Shown here one piece after another: positions 25,732 to 34,821 of a stretch of 43,399 nucleotides of DNA (positions are counted from its first letter, which is position 1; the number at the start of each line of letters is the position of its first letter). The notes below the pieces were generated by a model that ran no database searches, was not told the origin of the DNA, and saw nothing but the letters and a program-made list of their open reading frames with translations. Both the position numbers and the translations under genes were made by a program. Where the stretch lies: NCBI RefSeq assembly GCF_013166655.1, contig NZ_JABKCA010000051.1, positions 1-43,399 on the forward strand. The letters are read 5' to 3'. The stretch is from Lentimicrobium sp. L6. GTDB taxonomy: Bacteria > Bacteroidota > Bacteroidia > Bacteroidales > UBA12170.

Positions 25732-26319
25732 ATCGTTTTTTATTAATTAGTGTATGAAATTACAGATTATTACACCCCAAGGGAAAATATTTTTTCTTTT
25801 TGTGATATTTATTGGAAATTAGGAGTGATAATCGAAATGCAATTTCGATTACGCGCTATAAAGTAGGAGATTAAATAATCCATGTTTTTTCCTTGCCGAA
25901 ACCCCATGAAAATACACTATATCATGACAAGCATGTTTTGATGTGCTTTATCTTAAAAGCATGAATACAATATTTCTTTTTACACATTTTTGGAAAAAGT
26001 GTAGGAAAAATTTCCGCTGTTGATTAAAGGCTACTCCAGTGACTTTACTTCCTGAAAACAAAAAACTCCAACTTTTAGCTTTTGTTTACCAACAAAAACT
26101 AATGAGCGTCAAACAGTTTTGTTTTTATTCACTTTGAAATGTCACTTCCGTTTAACACTTTTACTCAATGGCGGAGTTGACTTTTTTCAAAAATCTTTAG
26201 ACCCCAATTTCCTAAGTTTCTAACTGTATTTTGAGTTCTTTCCTTCTAAAGGCGGCAATTGGTTTTTCTTTAAAAAAAGATTCAATTCCAAACATTAGGA
26301 AGCAATAGCAGAAGGAAAA
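25732..26319. other. Intergenic region, no gene seen
   Basis: About 590 AT-rich bases upstream of the ECF sigma gene and downstream of the long operon. It holds a palindrome at 25829-25851 and a short hairpin at 26090-26107 (TTTTGTT, TACC, AACAAAA). I see no open frame with a ribosome-binding site, no tRNA and no convincing terminator for the operon. Confidence 0.5.
25829..25851. repeat. Perfect 10-base-pair palindrome
   Basis: TAATCGAAAT and ATTTCGATTA are exact reverse complements around GCA. It lies about 100 bases upstream of the ECF sigma gene. No T run follows, so a protein-binding site or a repeat unit is more likely than a terminator. Confidence 0.5.
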
Positions 26320-27348
26320 CTATTGTTCAGAATGATTTTTTACTTTTCTAATCTTTTCTAATCCCCAGGTGAGAACTACTGTTAAAAGGAAGATGGGAAC
26401 ATACCACCACATAAACATCGAAAGCTCTTGTGTTTGAAATATGGCTGTTGCAATGTTTCCAATAATTAACCATTGAATGACATAAAACACAGTGATATTT
26501 TTTCCCAACCATCGCAGAAATACAATAACTGGAAACTGAGGAAACTTCTGTACAATAAACCAAAATAGGGTAACCCAAAGAATGACCAAACCCAATGCCC
26601 ATAAGAAGAAGTAGAAGTCATGGTGATAATATTCGCTGAGGTTTATGGTGGTTTCTATCCCAAATTCAGAAAAAGCAAGTACAAAAATGAGTATAGAACC
26701 TAAAACAATGATAGCGCCCTTTTTAAATTTTTGAATCAGTTCTTTGGTTTGCAACTCAATTTTTTGAAATAAGAATCCAAGCAAAGGATAAGCTAACCAA
26801 GGAAATAGTGGGAAATAGGACCAAGAATATTTACCTGCAATAAAAGCAAGAATGTAATTTCGTTCTGCTACCATTAATAGTTCATTCAAATACGAGGTGC
26901 TTCCTACAACCAATAAAATTAATCCAAAAACCAGCCATTTTTGTCCTTTTTCTATCGCTTTTAAAACCGAAAGTATCACAATACTTAAGCCAGCCAGATA
27001 GAAAATGTCAACTCCAAATATAAATTGAAGCGGATCTAATGACCAACCTTCGGTAAAAATCTTTAGTAGCAAATGGAAATTCAATCCAATATTGAGCAGC
27101 AAGCCCAATACAAAAATAAAAATCCCCCGCACAACATTTTGCAATGGGCTTTTTTTATTTAGACCAATAAAATAACCCATTACCATCATAAAAATAGGTA
27201 CAGCAATGGGTCCACCGAGTAATAAAAGAATTCTACCGAACAGACTTTCTCTTCCGGGAAGATTGATAAATGTTTCCAGAATATGAACTGGAACGATCAA
27301 AAAGACCGCAAATCCTTTTAGTAAATCGGGTAAAGGAAATCGTTTCAT
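26320..27348 (-). CDS. Multi-membrane acyltransferase-like protein (DUF1624/acyltransferase-3-like)
   Basis: A 342-residue inner-membrane protein with about ten hydrophobic helices. The N-terminus (PLPDLLKGFAVFLIVPVHILETFI) has the DLLKG start and the conserved His in the first helix that mark membrane acyltransferases of the HGSNAT/DUF1624 and acyltransferase-3 type. Such enzymes transfer an acetyl or other acyl group to sugars or other envelope acceptors. The ATG overlaps the stop of the preceding T9SS gene by four bases (ATGA), so it belongs to the long operon and is its last gene. Acylation of the operon's product or of an envelope target is an inference; the exact family is uncertain. 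Confidence 0.65.
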   Translation of the reverse strand: MKRFPLPDLLKGFAVFLIVPVHILETFINLPGRESLFGRILLLLGGPIAVPIFMMVMGYFIGLNKKSPLQNVVRGIFIFVLGLLLNIGLNFHLLLKIFTEGWSLDPLQFIFGVDIFYLAGLSIVILSVLKAIEKGQKWLVFGLILLVVGSTSYLNELLMVAERNYILAFIAGKYSWSYFPLFPWLAYPLLGFLFQKIELQTKELIQKFKKGAIIVLGSILIFVLAFSEFGIETTINLSEYYHHDFYFFLWALGLVILWVTLFWFIVQKFPQFPVIVFLRWLGKNITVFYVIQWLIIGNIATAIFQTQELSMFMWWYVPIFLLTVVLTWGLEKIRKVKNHSEQ

Positions 27349-28145
27349 TGTACGATGATCTTTCGCGATTCAGATTGATACTTATCATATTTAATATGGT
27401 AATAGTAAACTCCAGTGGAAAGGTCATTTACATTCATGGTAATATTATTTGAATGGCTATCTATCATAAAATCTTTCACCATATTTCCATTGGAATCTAT
27501 GACATAAAGTTGAGCATTTATCACATTTACAGGAAGTTGATATTCTAGTTTAATCACATCTTTTGCTGGGTTTGGATAAGCATTTAGAAAAATATCCTCT
27601 TGGCTATTTGGAGATGATATTACAGAGACAGAGGTGCCAGGAACTCCATAAATATTTGTCCACACGGTTTCTGGACTCACCGAATAGTCGAAACAATAGG
27701 CAAAGAGTTTATATTCATAATTATCTGTTTGGTTGATATAAATATATTGAGCATTATCTATGGTTTGAAGAACATTTCCGTTTTCTGTAATCACTTTAGC
27801 CCCGTAAATATAATAATAAGATGTTGAAGTAGTCACAATTTTATAATAGGTAAATGCCAACTCAATTTCAGAATCAGTATCAAATAATTGTTCTGAAACA
27901 TATTTAATATCAGCTAAAAAATAACCATTAGGAACAGGGCAGTCAATAGTCTTGTAAAGAGAATGATCCATATTGTACATACGACATTCGCTATTCGGAA
28001 CATCCATTAAATAATATTTAAAACCTATGGTTTCAAGATTTACTATTGTAGCTGAATAGTCATAGGTTTTTTCAAAAGTTACTTGTGCAAAACCTGCGAT
28101 AATTGATAATAATAATAATACTGTACTTAAAAAAAATCTTTTCAT
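27345..28145 (-). CDS. T9SS-sorted secreted protein of unknown function
   Basis: A 266-residue exported protein. A signal peptide (MKRFFLSTVLLLLSIIAGFA, cleavage expected before Q) leads into about 165 residues rich in Tyr, Thr and Asn with no recognised domain. The C-terminal 70 residues are a type A T9SS sorting domain (NAYPNPAKDVIKLEYQLP, YVIDSNGNMV, LSTGVYYYHI). The protein should be carried across the outer membrane and attached or released at the surface. It lies ten bases after the TPR gene and overlaps the acyltransferase-like gene, so it appears to be the surface component of the operon. No function can be assigned. Confidence 0.82.
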   Translation of the reverse strand: MKRFFLSTVLLLLSIIAGFAQVTFEKTYDYSATIVNLETIGFKYYLMDVPNSECRMYNMDHSLYKTIDCPVPNGYFLADIKYVSEQLFDTDSEIELAFTYYKIVTTSTSYYYIYGAKVITENGNVLQTIDNAQYIYINQTDNYEYKLFAYCFDYSVSPETVWTNIYGVPGTSVSVISSPNSQEDIFLNAYPNPAKDVIKLEYQLPVNVINAQLYVIDSNGNMVKDFMIDSHSNNITMNVNDLSTGVYYYHIKYDKYQSESRKIIVQ

Positions 28146-28155
28146 TGTATTTTAT

Positions 28156-28779
28156 TTATTTGATTAAGCTTAATCCCTCTGTGGCTGATTTGTCACCAGG
28201 ATTAAATAAATTTACCTTGTTAAATAGTACTTTAGCTTGATTGTTATTGCCCATGAAGTAGGAGGTCCAAGCGAGCATCAACAGACCATCATAACCAAAG
28301 GGATATAAATCGACGACCTTCTTAAAAAGGGAATTGGCAGTATTGTATTCTTTTCTTCCGTAATATACCAAACCCAATCTATAAAGAGCGGTGGTGTTAT
28401 TAGGGTTTACTTCGAGTATTTCATCATAGGTTTTTATAACATTATCCCATTTCCCAAGTGCTGAAAGGGGAAGGATTAAACCAAAACGAGCCTCTTCTGA
28501 ATAAGGTTTGAGCTCTTGTGCTTTGTTATAGTATATGATGGATTCATCAAATAAGCCAGCATTATAATTAAGCCATCCCAAACGAAGGTTTATTTCGTAG
28601 GACGATTCATCATAAACTTTTTTTAAGGCATCCATTGAGGCGCTAAAGTCACTGTTTCTTTCGTAGGTATAGCTCTCTGAAAAAGCTTCCACTAGTTCAT
28701 TATTAGTTGATTGCGAATAAGCAATATTGGCAAGAATTAGTAATATAAAAAGACTAATATATTTTTTTAAAATTTCCAT
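28156..28779 (-). CDS. Exported tetratricopeptide-repeat protein
   Basis: A 207-residue protein with a signal peptide (about 1-22, ending AYS before Q) and four or five tetratricopeptide repeats from about residue 38 onward, for example LRLGWLNYNAGLFDESIIYY, ALYRLGLVYYGRKEYNTANS and LMLAWTSYFMGNNNQAKVLF. These form a protein-binding scaffold, here in the periplasm. Its start overlaps the end of the YaiO-like barrel gene by 13 bases, so the two are translated together and probably work together at the outer membrane. No partner can be named from sequence. Confidence 0.83.
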   Translation of the reverse strand: MEILKKYISLFILLILANIAYSQSTNNELVEAFSESYTYERNSDFSASMDALKKVYDESSYEINLRLGWLNYNAGLFDESIIYYNKAQELKPYSEEARFGLILPLSALGKWDNVIKTYDEILEVNPNNTTALYRLGLVYYGRKEYNTANSLFKKVVDLYPFGYDGLLMLAWTSYFMGNNNQAKVLFNKVNLFNPGDKSATEGLSLIK

Positions 28780-30101
28780 GATATTCCAGCTGTTATTGTG
28801 TGTATTAAATATTTGTATTCTAAATTTGTACTTTTTTCTCCTAAAGTATATACTTGATAGTTTTCCTTTACACTTCTATTAATATATCTAAGGACAAATT
28901 GATATTTTTTATCAATCGGAAAGTATATGCTTCCCATGATTTTATAATCGGATTTTCCAGGAAGATTAAAGACGGTATATCCTGTTGATTCCACGAAGTT
29001 TTTCATATCACCTCGCAAGTATTGTCCTGAAATATAGATTTTTCCAATGGAGGCTCCAGCAGATATTTCGAAAGTGTTAAATGCGAAACTCTCCTCTGGG
29101 CTTGACTTAAAATACACCCTTGGTCTAATAAATAATTTTGTGTTTGATAATGGGTAATAAGTTATCCAAGCAGACAATTGTTTAAAATCTAAATTATTGA
29201 TATTACCTATATTAAGCTCCAATCCTGGCGAAACATTTCCGAAGTCAGACCAAAATGCAGTAGAGAAAACATAATCGCTATACTTAAACTCTTTCAGATC
29301 GAATACTTTGTCCTTATAATTGTTGATGAGTTTACCTGCATATACATCACTTGTCCCCCAAATATAGAGAAGGGAAGGGGAAATATTGAATTTTTTCCCG
29401 ATCACCCATACCGGATTTATATAATAGTTAAACTGATTAACACGAATGGGCGAGCTCGTTTGTTTTCCCCAGTTAACAATGGCATCACGAGTTACGTGAT
29501 AATAACTCAGGTTATGATTCACTGTGAAATTAGAACCTATATGGTGGCTCAGATCTAAAGATTGTTGGGTGTAGCTCTTTAAGAAATAGCCTTCTCCATA
29601 ATCTTCACCAAGGTTTACTTCACTGCTAAAGTCACGACCTCTTAACTCATCAAAATCCTGATTAAAACCATAATTGGTTTCATATGCCAAGAAATCGACT
29701 GCAGTTTTGCGAAGTCCTATCTTCTCTTTCACTTCTTGGGAAAAGGAGCTGATATATTTATTGGCTTCTAGTTTTCGACCACTAAACAATAAACTATAGT
29801 AAACATACTCTTGAAGCCAGTTGTCGGATTGGTCTTTAGCATATGCGTCTATAAAATATTGACAAGCTTTACGATATTTACCTTGCTTGTACCAAGCTAT
29901 GCCAGTTCGATATTGAAGATAATAAAAGTCGATTCCTTGTGCTCTAGCCTCCTCTGACAATTGAATCAATTCTGGCCATTTTTCCTCACGAAAAAGTTGA
30001 TAGGATTGTATATCAACTACCCTATCGTTCATCTTTTCCTGTGCATAGCTAACAGAAAAAAGCATCAATAAAAAGCTTATGACGACTAATTTTTTTGACA
30101 T
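28767..30101 (-). CDS. YaiO-like outer-membrane beta-barrel with N-terminal TPRs
   Basis: A 444-residue outer-membrane protein. After a signal peptide (about 1-20, ending YA before Q), a short TPR-like helical region (about 30-125, AWYKQGKYRKACQYFIDAYA) precedes a barrel of alternating-residue strands from about residue 145 to the end (for example YEISAGASIGK-like ISAGASIGKIYISGQYL, RPRVYF and the last strand ITAGISWKF with a terminal Phe). The layout matches the YaiO family. The start overlaps the urea-transporter/M23 gene by 16 bases. In this operon it is a candidate for moving or anchoring the product at the outer membrane; that is inference. The barrel assignment is firm in general, the family name less so. 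Confidence 0.78.
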   Translation of the reverse strand: MSKKLVVISFLLMLFSVSYAQEKMNDRVVDIQSYQLFREEKWPELIQLSEEARAQGIDFYYLQYRTGIAWYKQGKYRKACQYFIDAYAKDQSDNWLQEYVYYSLLFSGRKLEANKYISSFSQEVKEKIGLRKTAVDFLAYETNYGFNQDFDELRGRDFSSEVNLGEDYGEGYFLKSYTQQSLDLSHHIGSNFTVNHNLSYYHVTRDAIVNWGKQTSSPIRVNQFNYYINPVWVIGKKFNISPSLLYIWGTSDVYAGKLINNYKDKVFDLKEFKYSDYVFSTAFWSDFGNVSPGLELNIGNINNLDFKQLSAWITYYPLSNTKLFIRPRVYFKSSPEESFAFNTFEISAGASIGKIYISGQYLRGDMKNFVESTGYTVFNLPGKSDYKIMGSIYFPIDKKYQFVLRYINRSVKENYQVYTLGEKSTNLEYKYLIHTITAGISWKF

Positions 30102-32305
30102 GTAATCTGTATTTTTAAATCTTTATTAACTAGCTCAATATCGAAAACACCACTTTCATCGAGTTTAGTTTTGAAATGATATTTTTCTGTGCTTTGTCCG
30201 GCGATTTTTTTAGTCAATTCTGATTTCAATAATATATGGTCTGATAAAAGGATATCGCCTTCCTCTTCAATTTCTAGTTTGTAATCTGCTTTTAGAAAAA
30301 GATATATGGGCGCAATCATATCCTGAAGGAACAAAGAAACACCACCAAACATGAGGTTTATAGGAACATTGTCTTTAATATTGCTATTGGGCAAGAAGCC
30401 TAAAGGAACTTTAAATAATGCCAAGAAAAACCAATATAGGGCAGTTTCTTTCTTACCAATATAATTAGTGAAATAATGTTGTTCCTCATTATTGTACAGG
30501 TAGGCAAAAGTATGATCCTCTTCGCTTTCTATATAAATCGAGTTAAACACATCAGTATTTACTCTCCAATTGAATTCTTCATGGTATTCCTGAACTCCAG
30601 TCTTTGTATTTTCAATTCTAAATTCACCAGAAATACCTTGACCAGGAATAAAATGGAGGAGCTTTGTCAGTAAATTATTTTTCCTAGGATTGGCCACCAC
30701 CTGTCCTTTTTGAGGAATAGAGAAGGTTTCGAAATTGTATTTTTCACCTTTTAGAAGATAGTGTCCAATGGGGTAATCTAGAGTTGTAGAGCCAATATAT
30801 GGTGTGGGTTGAAATTGAAAGTGTAAATGTGGGTAAGGGGAGCGACCTGAGTTTCCACATTTCCCGAGTAACTGTCCTTTTTTCACCTGGTCTCCTACTT
30901 TTACTGCAACGGACTGGTGCTTTAGATGACACAACTTGGAAAATATAGTGTGACTATGTTTTATGATAACGGTATTTCCCCAATTGTTAATGATGTCTAC
31001 ATTGCCAATAGTATTATCAGATATGGAGTTAACGACTTCTACCACTGTTCCTTCAAAAGGTGCAGTTATTGCTTTTCCAAAGCAGAAATAATCTTCTACA
31101 AAATCACCACTGCCTTTGTATTGTTCGCCCTTATTATCTGTTATCACAAAATCCCATGCATTCTGCCAGGCTCCTTTGTGAGTAATCTCTCCTTTGTGCC
31201 CCTGACTGATTTGCCATTCTCCAAAGAAAGGTAGGGAAGCTGCAATTGGAAATCTTGCAGGAAAACGCCTTAGATTACCCGATTGTAAATAAAGATTTTT
31301 CTCAGGGTTGCCCAGTTGGATTGGTGTTTCGAGTAGCTTATTGGCTCTTTTCTCCCTTAGTTTTAGAGAATATAAAAACATCAATACCACCATATTGAAT
31401 GGCAAAGAATAGGGTGAAATGTAGAAATGGGCAAAGAGTTGCTGAGTACTAATAGTTATTAAAACCACTGAGGGCAATAATACCATTATCCATGCAAAGC
31501 TGGTACGGCCTGGGATAAGATAATATCCTCCTAGGGCTATAGCGGTCAGAATATAATTAAAGCCAATAAAAGTATAACTCAGTGAGTTAAATTCAATTCC
31601 CACAAAAATGTAGAAAATGTAGGAGATGGTATATCCCAAAATTGAAAGAACAAAGGTAATTCGAGAATATATCAGAAGACCAAGTGAAATGAGTATTCCG
31701 GCCAATAAGCCCTTTTGAAAAAATATAGCTCCAAGAGAATAAAAATAAATCCGAAGAAATGAAGAGCTGATTAAGCCGTCCAACCAATCGTATAGACTCA
31801 CCATGGCTTGTCCACCAATTCCATAGAGCTCATTATAGGTATAGATTCCTCTTTCGCTGATATTGAGGGCTGTGAGTTCTCCTCCTGCTAAAAGTACAAT
31901 CCAGATGGTGGCTAAAAAAGGGATACTTAAAAATGGAAGCCCATATTTCCCAAGCACGCCTTGAAAAGCTATGGTGAGAAAGAAGGCTGTAGTGGATGCA
32001 ATGGCAATCAATAGAAATAATTCTATGGAGGGTTGAAAAGTTAAACCAACACCCAAACCAACCAACAAACTATTAAATCCAAATAATCCAGATTTTATAT
32101 AGTACTCATTATATCCAAGAAAATGGGCCAGAATATTGGCTATGATTACTGCAGTTAAACCACCGATTCCAGCTCCATAATCAAAGAAACTAATCAATAA
32201 TAAAACAATGGCCAGAATTTTAGAAGTGGAAAAAAACACCTGGGAATAACTATTCAAAACAGTAAATATAATCTCCTTGCTTATTATTCTAATGTTTTTT
32301 TCCAT
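30086..32305 (-). CDS. Urea-transporter-type channel fused to a periplasmic M23 peptidase domain
   Basis: A 739-residue two-part protein. Residues about 15-315 are hydrophobic and contain both halves of the urea-transporter fold (GLFGFNSLLVGLG at about 73-85 and FIGFNYILTAIALGG at 246-260). Residues about 370-520 are an M23/LytM-type metallopeptidase domain (AITAPFEGTVVEVV, GNTVIIKH, VKVGDQVKKGQLLGKCG, GNSGRSPYPHLHF). Zinc ligands Asp 385 and His 493/495 are present, but the usual HxxxD first ligand is Gln 381. The last 200 residues are of unknown fold. The channel should lie in the inner membrane with the M23 domain in the periplasm. The start is a clear ATG; the gene follows the PLP decarboxylase by 106 bases and overlaps the barrel gene. 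Urea need not be the cargo. Confidence 0.85.
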   Translation of the reverse strand: MEKNIRIISKEIIFTVLNSYSQVFFSTSKILAIVLLLISFFDYGAGIGGLTAVIIANILAHFLGYNEYYIKSGLFGFNSLLVGLGVGLTFQPSIELFLLIAIASTTAFFLTIAFQGVLGKYGLPFLSIPFLATIWIVLLAGGELTALNISERGIYTYNELYGIGGQAMVSLYDWLDGLISSSFLRIYFYSLGAIFFQKGLLAGILISLGLLIYSRITFVLSILGYTISYIFYIFVGIEFNSLSYTFIGFNYILTAIALGGYYLIPGRTSFAWIMVLLPSVVLITISTQQLFAHFYISPYSLPFNMVVLMFLYSLKLREKRANKLLETPIQLGNPEKNLYLQSGNLRRFPARFPIAASLPFFGEWQISQGHKGEITHKGAWQNAWDFVITDNKGEQYKGSGDFVEDYFCFGKAITAPFEGTVVEVVNSISDNTIGNVDIINNWGNTVIIKHSHTIFSKLCHLKHQSVAVKVGDQVKKGQLLGKCGNSGRSPYPHLHFQFQPTPYIGSTTLDYPIGHYLLKGEKYNFETFSIPQKGQVVANPRKNNLLTKLLHFIPGQGISGEFRIENTKTGVQEYHEEFNWRVNTDVFNSIYIESEEDHTFAYLYNNEEQHYFTNYIGKKETALYWFFLALFKVPLGFLPNSNIKDNVPINLMFGGVSLFLQDMIAPIYLFLKADYKLEIEEEGDILLSDHILLKSELTKKIAGQSTEKYHFKTKLDESGVFDIELVNKDLKIQITCQKN

Positions 32306-32411
32306 TCTGATTTTCTTTGGTTTTTATGATGTTTTTAATAATGGTATTAAGAAATCTGTCTTATTCGTAGTGAAAGATAAATTTAATCAATTACTTTTTA
32401 CAATGAGGGCT

Positions 32412-33752
32412 TTATTTTCTTTTGGGGTTGTTTTCCGTATTTTTAAAGGACTCTAAGCTTTCTTTTTTTCTGATCACATGTGTTTCACCCTCCTCATCAA
32501 TTAAAATCACATTGGGGCGATAGGTGATAAATTGCATCGATTGAGTAACATTATATGCTCCCACGCGCTCTATGACTAAAGGCTCACCCACACCAACCTG
32601 CGGAATGACAATAGCTTCACGAACCACATCAATATTCATACATAATGGACCATATATGGAGGATTCTTCAGCATGGTCGAGTTCTCGGGTGGTGTATACA
32701 TTTAGGTTATACCAAAAGGAGGTAAACAAAAGATTCACCCCTGCATCAATCACCATGGAGCGTCTTCTGTCGCTCAAGCGTTTATTTGCAATCACGGTTG
32801 TCAATAGATAACCGGCATCATCTATTAAGGCTCTACCCGTTTCTAGAAATAAGACAGGTAGTTTTTCATGAGGAATTTCCGAAGAAATCAAAGCATTGGA
32901 GATGGCCTCGGCATAATCGTCAAAAGAAGGACAGGTTTCACTGCCAGGCATATAGGCGCCTTTTAAAGTGTTTTTCGAAGCAAAGCCTCCACCTAGATCT
33001 ATATATTTTAACCAATAATCGAATTTATGGTGAACTGCCATATAGAGGTTTGAAAGTTTAGAAGCAGCAATGCCATATGCTGATGGCGCCATAATGTAGG
33101 TGCCAAGATGAGTGTGTAAACCAATGAGCTCAAGACTATCGGCTAACATAATCCTATTTATGGCATTCCAAGCATCCCCATTTTCATAATTGAAACCAAA
33201 ACGATCCCACATGGGATAAATTCCAGCATCTAGGTTTATTCTAATGGCCACTCTCGCTTTCTTATTTAATTCACGACTGATTTCTATTAACAAATAGAGT
33301 TCATCGAAATGGTCAATATGAATATAGGCATTATGCTCTATAGCCATGATTAAGTCAGATTTGGATTTATCTGGACCATTAAACAAAATTTGAGAACCCT
33401 TCACTCCATTTGAAAGTGCTTTTTCAAACTCGAAACCAGAAACCACTTCGGCCCAAGAACCTTCATCATGATAAATACTACAGATAGCATCTAAGTAATT
33501 GGTTTTATAGGACCAGGCAAATTGTACTTTAGGATACCTAGTTTCAAAGGCTTGTTTGGCCTCTGCAAAAGTGTTTCTTATTGTCTTTTCAGAAAAAACA
33601 AAAAGTGGCGAGCCATATGCTTCCAATAAGCTTGGAACGGCTATTCCATCAATTTCTGAAATTATTTTTTGTTTTACTGGCAATCCAAATTTACTTGGCA
33701 TTCCGGCATTTATCTTACTAATTGAGGGTTTTGTATATTTTAACTTTTCCAT
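32412..33752 (-). CDS. PLP-dependent amino-acid decarboxylase of the LysA (DAP/ornithine decarboxylase) fold
   Basis: A 446-residue cytoplasmic enzyme of the fold-III decarboxylase family. PLP would be bound by Lys 83 in FAWSYKTN. The phosphate loop is DLGGGFASK (252-260), ETGR (304-307) corresponds to EPGR, the catalytic Cys is C371 in GPLCMNID, and GAY (398-400) contacts PLP. In diaminopimelate decarboxylase the Cys motif is CES; here it is CMN, and HIGSQ is replaced by HLGT, so diaminopimelate is probably not the substrate. It is not placed with lysine-biosynthesis genes but ten bases after an ATP-grasp ligase. It probably decarboxylates an amino acid, free or attached to the ligase product. 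The substrate is unknown. Confidence 0.85.
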   Translation of the reverse strand: MEKLKYTKPSISKINAGMPSKFGLPVKQKIISEIDGIAVPSLLEAYGSPLFVFSEKTIRNTFAEAKQAFETRYPKVQFAWSYKTNYLDAICSIYHDEGSWAEVVSGFEFEKALSNGVKGSQILFNGPDKSKSDLIMAIEHNAYIHIDHFDELYLLIEISRELNKKARVAIRINLDAGIYPMWDRFGFNYENGDAWNAINRIMLADSLELIGLHTHLGTYIMAPSAYGIAASKLSNLYMAVHHKFDYWLKYIDLGGGFASKNTLKGAYMPGSETCPSFDDYAEAISNALISSEIPHEKLPVLFLETGRALIDDAGYLLTTVIANKRLSDRRRSMVIDAGVNLLFTSFWYNLNVYTTRELDHAEESSIYGPLCMNIDVVREAIVIPQVGVGEPLVIERVGAYNVTQSMQFITYRPNVILIDEEGETHVIRKKESLESFKNTENNPKRK

Positions 33753-33762
33753 GATATTTCTT

Positions 33763-34809
33763 TTATAATTCTCCGTTCATTGCTATTGATTCAAACTTCT
33801 CTAGATCCACAATAATGTCGTATGAATAGCGCACAAACATTTTTCCTGAACTGTAAGCTTCTAGTGGGGCTACTTCCTGACCTAAAGCCAATTTTACTAA
33901 TGCTTCAGGAATATTCTGACCAGCACCCACAGCTAAATAAACCCATGCGGGAATACGAGGGTTAATTTCGAGAAGGTAATATTCTCCTTTAACGGTTTTT
34001 ATTAACTCAAGCTCCATAGCACCTTTCCACTTTGTTTTACGGATTAGGTTGCTTGTGATTTCTAACATTTTTTTATCGGCAAGGGTAATTCCCCCCCAAG
34101 CTTTCCCTTTGTCAGTAATATATTGTTTTCGCATAGGTACGGCGGCAATGGTATTTCCTTCTCCATCACCAAGAGCAATTACATTTACCTCGGTGCCCTT
34201 TACAAACTCTTGAATAATCACTGGTAAACCCCATTTTGAGGAGATTTTATTGAAAGACTGCTTTACTTGCTCCGAATTATATGCCATATATGCATCATAA
34301 AACTTTCCTTTCACCATCACCGGATATTCAAACTTATCTTTGATTTGAGAAATCTGATTTTGGCTGCCTAAGTTAAGACTTGCAGGAACTTTTAAATCAT
34401 ATTTTTCGCCAAACTCCGGCAGTTTATCTTTATCTCTTTCTTGGAATTGTTTTATCGTAGGTAAAAAAGTTCGAATACCGCTTTCTAATAGGCGGACTTC
34501 ATTCTTCATAAAGGAAAACAATTCAGCATCGAAATTAGGAATGAGAATATCGATGGGGTCACGACGGTGGATTTCCTCAATCCTATCGATTAATTCGTTA
34601 GTGCCAGCGGAAGGATAAGGGATTTGGTAAATTTTATCACATAAGCCCTCCATATATATGCCCGGCTCTAAGGTTTCATACACTAATCCAATAAATTTAA
34701 TATCGAAGGCTTTGGAGTCTTTCAAGGATCGAATTACGGGAACTCCAGGGCCAGGGTTATCGGTATTGTTTAGACCAGTAACGGCTATTGTAAGTTGTAA
34801 AGTTGACAT
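33763..34809 (-). CDS. ATP-grasp ligase (carbamoyl-phosphate-synthase-like)
   Basis: A 348-residue cytoplasmic enzyme that should join a carboxylate to an amine or similar nucleophile through an acyl-phosphate. The N-terminal pre-grasp domain begins TIAVTGLNN and has the PNFDAE turn (91-96). The ATP-grasp core has PVMVKGK with the ATP-binding Lys (about 165-168), QEFVKGTEVNV (200-210) and the magnesium-binding EINPR (281-285). Within the superfamily this resembles CarB- and PylC-type ligases rather than D-Ala ligase. It lies 12 bases after the PqqD-like gene and 10 before the decarboxylase. An amino-acid ligase whose product is then decarboxylated, or vice versa, is the simplest reading; neither substrate is known. 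Confidence 0.87.
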   Translation of the reverse strand: MSTLQLTIAVTGLNNTDNPGPGVPVIRSLKDSKAFDIKFIGLVYETLEPGIYMEGLCDKIYQIPYPSAGTNELIDRIEEIHRRDPIDILIPNFDAELFSFMKNEVRLLESGIRTFLPTIKQFQERDKDKLPEFGEKYDLKVPASLNLGSQNQISQIKDKFEYPVMVKGKFYDAYMAYNSEQVKQSFNKISSKWGLPVIIQEFVKGTEVNVIALGDGEGNTIAAVPMRKQYITDKGKAWGGITLADKKMLEITSNLIRKTKWKGAMELELIKTVKGEYYLLEINPRIPAWVYLAVGAGQNIPEALVKLALGQEVAPLEAYSSGKMFVRYSYDIIVDLEKFESIAMNGEL

Positions 34810-34821
34810 GCTGGTTTTGTT

